Assembly (NCBI RefSeq): GCF_002078875.1
Contig: NC_034412.1
Span: 7,645,230 to 7,709,229, forward strand
Length of the DNA stretch: 64,000 bases
Direction of reading: 5' to 3'
Source of the DNA: Numida meleagris
Lineage: Eukaryota > Chordata > Aves > Galliformes > Numididae
The notes below the pieces were generated by a model, which searched no databases, had not been told where the DNA came from, and was given only the letters and a program-made list of their open reading frames with translations. Positions 60,190 through 64,000 of this stretch are shown here, piece by piece (position 1 is the stretch's first letter; each line of letters starts with the position of its first letter). The position numbers were made by a program, and so were the translations under genes.

Positions 60190-60590
60190 GTGCAGACCAA
60201 CGCAGGGTGGAGCATGGGCTGGGGACTCCCAGGATCAGTGGGGAATCCTCAGACCAGCAGGATAGGGCTGTATTGGCTACGTCCACCCCACTGCCCTAGC
60301 AAGGGAGCAGGGCCAGCCTGGAAACAGTGGCCATGTTCGACCAGATCATCCATTTATGGTGTCAAGGATGGGATAAGGTCAGGGTCCAGCCCCACAGTTC
60401 CATGGCTGAGCAAGGGTGGAGACTGACATCCTCTGGTGGTGTTGGGGAAGGATGTACAGCCCCAGGCCCATGGACAGGATGGGGAGAGGTCCTGGGGTGC
60501 TGCTGAGGCCCATGAAGGTCTCTTGGCACTCTTAGGGCCCTGACAGGGTGAGGGAGGTGGTGGATGCACCTACACGTCTTGGGAGATGTG
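60190..60590. other. GC-rich block in AT-rich surroundings
   Basis: About 400 bp rich in GGG/CCC-containing words (GGTGGAGCATGGGCTGGGGA, CAGGGCCAGCCTGG, GACAGGATGGGGAGAGG) stand out sharply from the AT-rich flanks. CpG is rare, so it is not a CpG island. Open frames of 78 (+) and 71 (-) codons are unrecognised. An insertion such as an old LTR or tandemly derived repeat is possible, but I find no terminal repeats or target-site duplication. Confidence 0.45.
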
Positions 60591-63500
60591 CCTTGAGATT
60601 AACAGTGTTATAAGCACACATGATAGCACTTATTTTAAGTAGAAAGCACAGTGTGCTTAAGGAACTGAAGATATTCATTCTGAGATGCAAGTAGGTCCCA
60701 CAGCAAATACCAGCGAGTGGTGTGATTCATTTACAGTTTCAGAGGTGCCAAAAACTTTACTGTAAACATTGTAATGGAAGGAACAAGTATTTTTGCCAGT
60801 TATTTTGTCTGGCAAATGCTGTTGATAAATCCTTTTGCTGTATCTCTTTTACAAAAGTCTGTTTTTACTGTTATACTACCAAGCAGTCTCTAGTGTTGAA
60901 TAAGTGCAAGCTGGTGATTTTGTCTGATCTGTGAGACCTTCTCACATCCTCCGATACATCTGAAACTTGGGTTCACAGCCAGCATTGGCAAAGATCTTTT
61001 ATTTTGTCCTTTAAAACCCAAGGTGACTGTATCAGTTTTAGATGAGGCCATGAAATTTTCCTTACTGCTCCAAGCTCTCTGCCTTCTTTGCTGAGGCATT
61101 TGCTTAACTCCAGACCCACTGGAGCCCTGTCATGGATGTGTCATCATCCACCAGCTTCATTACTCACACTCTTGAGAAAGGGATAAACTCACCTATTTTG
61201 GGTGTTATCTCCTCACTTGCTGAAATGGTGAGGAGTTGAGGGAGAAAGCTGAATTAAGGCACTCCCAAACTGTTTTGTTTTTATCTTGGATGAGGTGAGG
61301 GAAGAGCCTGAAGAGGAACCTGTGTACTCAGGTTGGCTAGGACTCAGCTAGCAGCATGGCAAGTAACACCTCGAGTAATGTTTACTAAGTAATTTGAATG
61401 ACTGTAATATAGAAACATCCGAGCTAGCTTTGTATGAGCTCAAATACTAGAAAAGTTGAGTTCTGGAAACATAAAAAATCATCGCATAGATATACCTTTA
61501 TTTATGACAAACATTCTTCATACCTAAATCCCACTGAGATTTAGGGGCCAGGTTTTTTTCCCTCTTCTGTGACTTGCATGCTTTGCACCAGAAGGTGCTC
61601 TTAGAAAACCTCTATCAAATTCAGTAGTTTGAACAGTCCTCCAGGATATAGGAATCATACATGTTCAAGCTTTACTTGAGGGCGTTTGAAATCCCATCTC
61701 CCACTACCCAGGGAATATCCTAATTAGTAGATGTTGCGCTATTTTGGTGTTAAACCAAGAGCAAATGTGTACAGCCATAAACAGAATTTCTTTGTTCCTT
61801 TCCCATAAAGATCTCAAACTGCTTTCCAAATTAACAAACCTGGGTGTGCCAGTGTTTGTGTTACAGTAGTCAAGGCAGTGCTCTAGGAGAGCAGTGTCAA
61901 GAGACCTACATACTTGTAACTGCGTGTATGTGTTTTTATTCTAGGAATTCAATCTTTTATTACACACACAGTGGTATTAATTTAGATCTTATAAAGCAGA
62001 AAAAAAATCATTTCCTGGTAGAATATATTACGAGTTGAGTGTTTATTAAGAAATCCCAACATTGAGATGCATTCTTTTCTGCCTTTTCACAAGGGCTAAC
62101 CATAAGATAATATCTGGACGTGTCCAATAATCCCTTGATCATATAAATTACAAAAGTAAATTGTAAATTGTTATAAGAGGGTGAATGTACAAATCAAATA
62201 GTCGGAAAATTCTATTTTTATAAAGAGTATTTGTCAAAGAAACACATTCACATTTTACAAGATTATCATACAGAATAATAAAATGATGTCACTGTCCAGG
62301 ATATTAAGTGACAAATCTTAACACATGTCCCCACAGAATCCTCTTATGCAAGATTCTGAGTCCCCCAGTTTCCACCAAGACAGGGCCATTGGAGATGCTC
62401 CAGACTTTAAGCCTTGGGTTCAAAATCTAGTTCTTTGTATGTTGTATGAACAACTCACCAGAGCTTTATTCTTCAAAAATAGAAAGCTGAGGTTATGTTA
62501 GGATCCAGTTAGTAACTGAGTGTACAGGTAACAAAAAGAAATAACAAAATAAAGCACTGTCGTTTAGATCTAGTAACAGTCCTGGAAACATCCCCTTTTA
62601 GGATGTGCATCCTGTAATTCAATCTGATCTTATCTCTTGCAGGGTACAAAAAAGGAACAACAAATTACACACAAGATTTCCCTTTAAAAAGCTCAGTTCA
62701 TTTTCTAAGACTCTTTTCCCTGAAGACTGGTTGCTGTAGGCTAGAATCCACATGTGTGTTTAGATGAAGGGCCTTGTGACTGAAAGTAAGCCCCTGCTTA
62801 TCTCTGTATAATTGGTGCTTCAGCCAGTAACTGAATGCCTGTGGAATAGAGATGCCTTGAAGAAACTCCGTGTCTCTCAGGCAGCTCTTTTTCACTATGG
62901 ATTAGAAAAAGAATGGGCATTTTTATAGTTAGTGTACATTTTTAATTAGCTGCATAGTTACCGAAGTAAATGACGCGTAGATCAAATTACTTATTTAAAT
63001 AAATGACAAAATAATGAAAAACAAGTAACAGCTGATAGGAATTCTCCACCGAGAAAACAGTGAACTGTAAGGAGCTGATACTTGCTCTTTGCTACACTAG
63101 CTGACATCCTTGCTCCTAATCTTTACTTTTTATTCAGCTCCTGGCATCAGCACTGTGCATCACTGCATGACCCAGGGCCATTCAGCATGCCAGCACCTCA
63201 CTCACTGAAGAACAGCCCCAAAACACCACTCAAGAACAGTAAAAATACATGTGAGCCTTGTGCAAAAGCATGCCAAGGGAAAACGATCCATAGCTGCATG
63301 TTCAGGCAATGATTCTGTGGTTACCAATATTTAATTTTAAAAACCTAAATGTAGTACCACCGATTACATAAGAATTACTCATGCACATATAATTAAAAGC
63401 TTGCAGGACCTAATATTTGTGTGTGGTTTTATATTTGCATACACATTTTGTATCAGGCAACACTTGCGTCCTCATCTTGCTAAACAAACATCTGAAATCA

Positions 63501-64000
63501 TTGCTCTTATGGATACTTAACAGGAAAACTTGGAGTCCGATCAAGAAAGCTTAGAAAATGGGCTGAACCTAATTTTCAAATGAGAAGGTTAAGATTTTCT
63601 CTCTGCAGTTGCTTTTTCTCTGTGTAATCCAGCTGTGTTAATTCAAGTAAGATGTCAGGACAATATGCTAACGTGGGATCTCTGATATGGGAGCCGTTAT
63701 TCTTAGGACAGTTTCAAAAGCACTGGAGCGTTACTGGTGAGTCAATATCTGAGTTGGCTGTTCTTCTTCAGGGTTTTTCTCCTGAAAATGATTTAGTTCT
63801 CGAGGATGATAGAAAAATCACAAACATCTAGCATGAGCTTTGGAGCAATTTAAAAGATGCAGAGTTTCACCAGCAAGAACTCCATGCAAGGATGCTATTC
63901 TAATAGAATTTTGCCGTAAACTGGAAAAGTAATGGGGTCGGAGCCTTCTGTGGCACACAGCAAAATAGCTACATCCTATCTATACAGTTTCATCCCCTAA
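60591..64000. other. noncoding sequence, no gene recognised
   Basis: AT-rich unique sequence with short chance frames only. AT-rich stretches near 62100-62290 and 62930-63010 (including TTATTTAAATAA) and a POU octamer at 63433-63440 are present, with no repeat family or gene seen. Confidence 0.65.

Noticed and set aside
1..64000. tRNA, rRNA, CRISPR array, bacterial operon or provirus
   Set aside because: No intact tRNA B-box with cloverleaf, no rRNA signature, no regularly spaced direct repeats, and no paired LTRs or retroviral gene motifs were seen.

Overview
The window looks like a stretch of bird nuclear genome, most likely chicken or a close galliform relative. The identifiable repeats are fragments of CR1, the LINE family that dominates avian genomes. 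One copy ends in the CR1-type ATTCTRTG octamer tail. There are also a very old MIR-type CORE-SINE and amniote-style palindromic repeats. I see no Alu, L1 or other mammalian young repeats, no bacterial-style gene packing, and a mixed, generally AT-leaning composition. Recognised interspersed repeats cover only about 2% of the window, which fits a bird intergenic or intronic region.

I find no convincing protein-coding host gene. The open reading frames are short, overlap on both strands, resemble no family I recognise, and often come from simple repeats. The one recognisable protein-coding sequence is the C-terminal part of a CR1 ORF2 at about 49229-49858, inside a 5'-truncated CR1 (49225-50005) that carries a one-base loss near its end. 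Two older CR1 3' ends lie at 5040-5158 (+) and 20228-20326 (-). A MIR-like SINE lies at 26693-26907 (+). Two palindromic fossil elements lie at 8297-8379 and 18968-19042.

The rest is noncoding DNA. Layout: 1-22 kb is mostly unique sequence with homopolymer tracts, an exact 13-bp-stem hairpin (11664-11702) and possible enhancer blocks. At 22.27-22.96 kb there is a compact cluster: a CTCF-like core, a perfect CRE, a TATA box, a strong splice donor, and a 179-bp exon-like block that is open in one frame between good splice signals. This is the best candidate for an unannotated transcript. From 25 to 28 kb there are two G-quadruplex motifs and the SINE. From 35 to 41 kb there are long pyrimidine tracts, a near-perfect 28-bp palindrome (39362-39389), and a conserved-looking, CpG-dense spot (41.46-41.58 kb). 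From 46.7 to 47 kb a second CpG-dense spot lies just before a 38-bp exon-like segment. From 50 to 64 kb the sequence is AT-rich and largely featureless, apart from paired palindromes (56407-56439) and a GC-rich block (60.19-60.59 kb).

Nothing here works as an operon or pathway. If the window has a function, it is probably regulatory (distal enhancers) or lncRNA-like, serving genes outside the window. Calls of conserved elements, promoters and exons are inferences from motif and composition, made without alignment or expression data.
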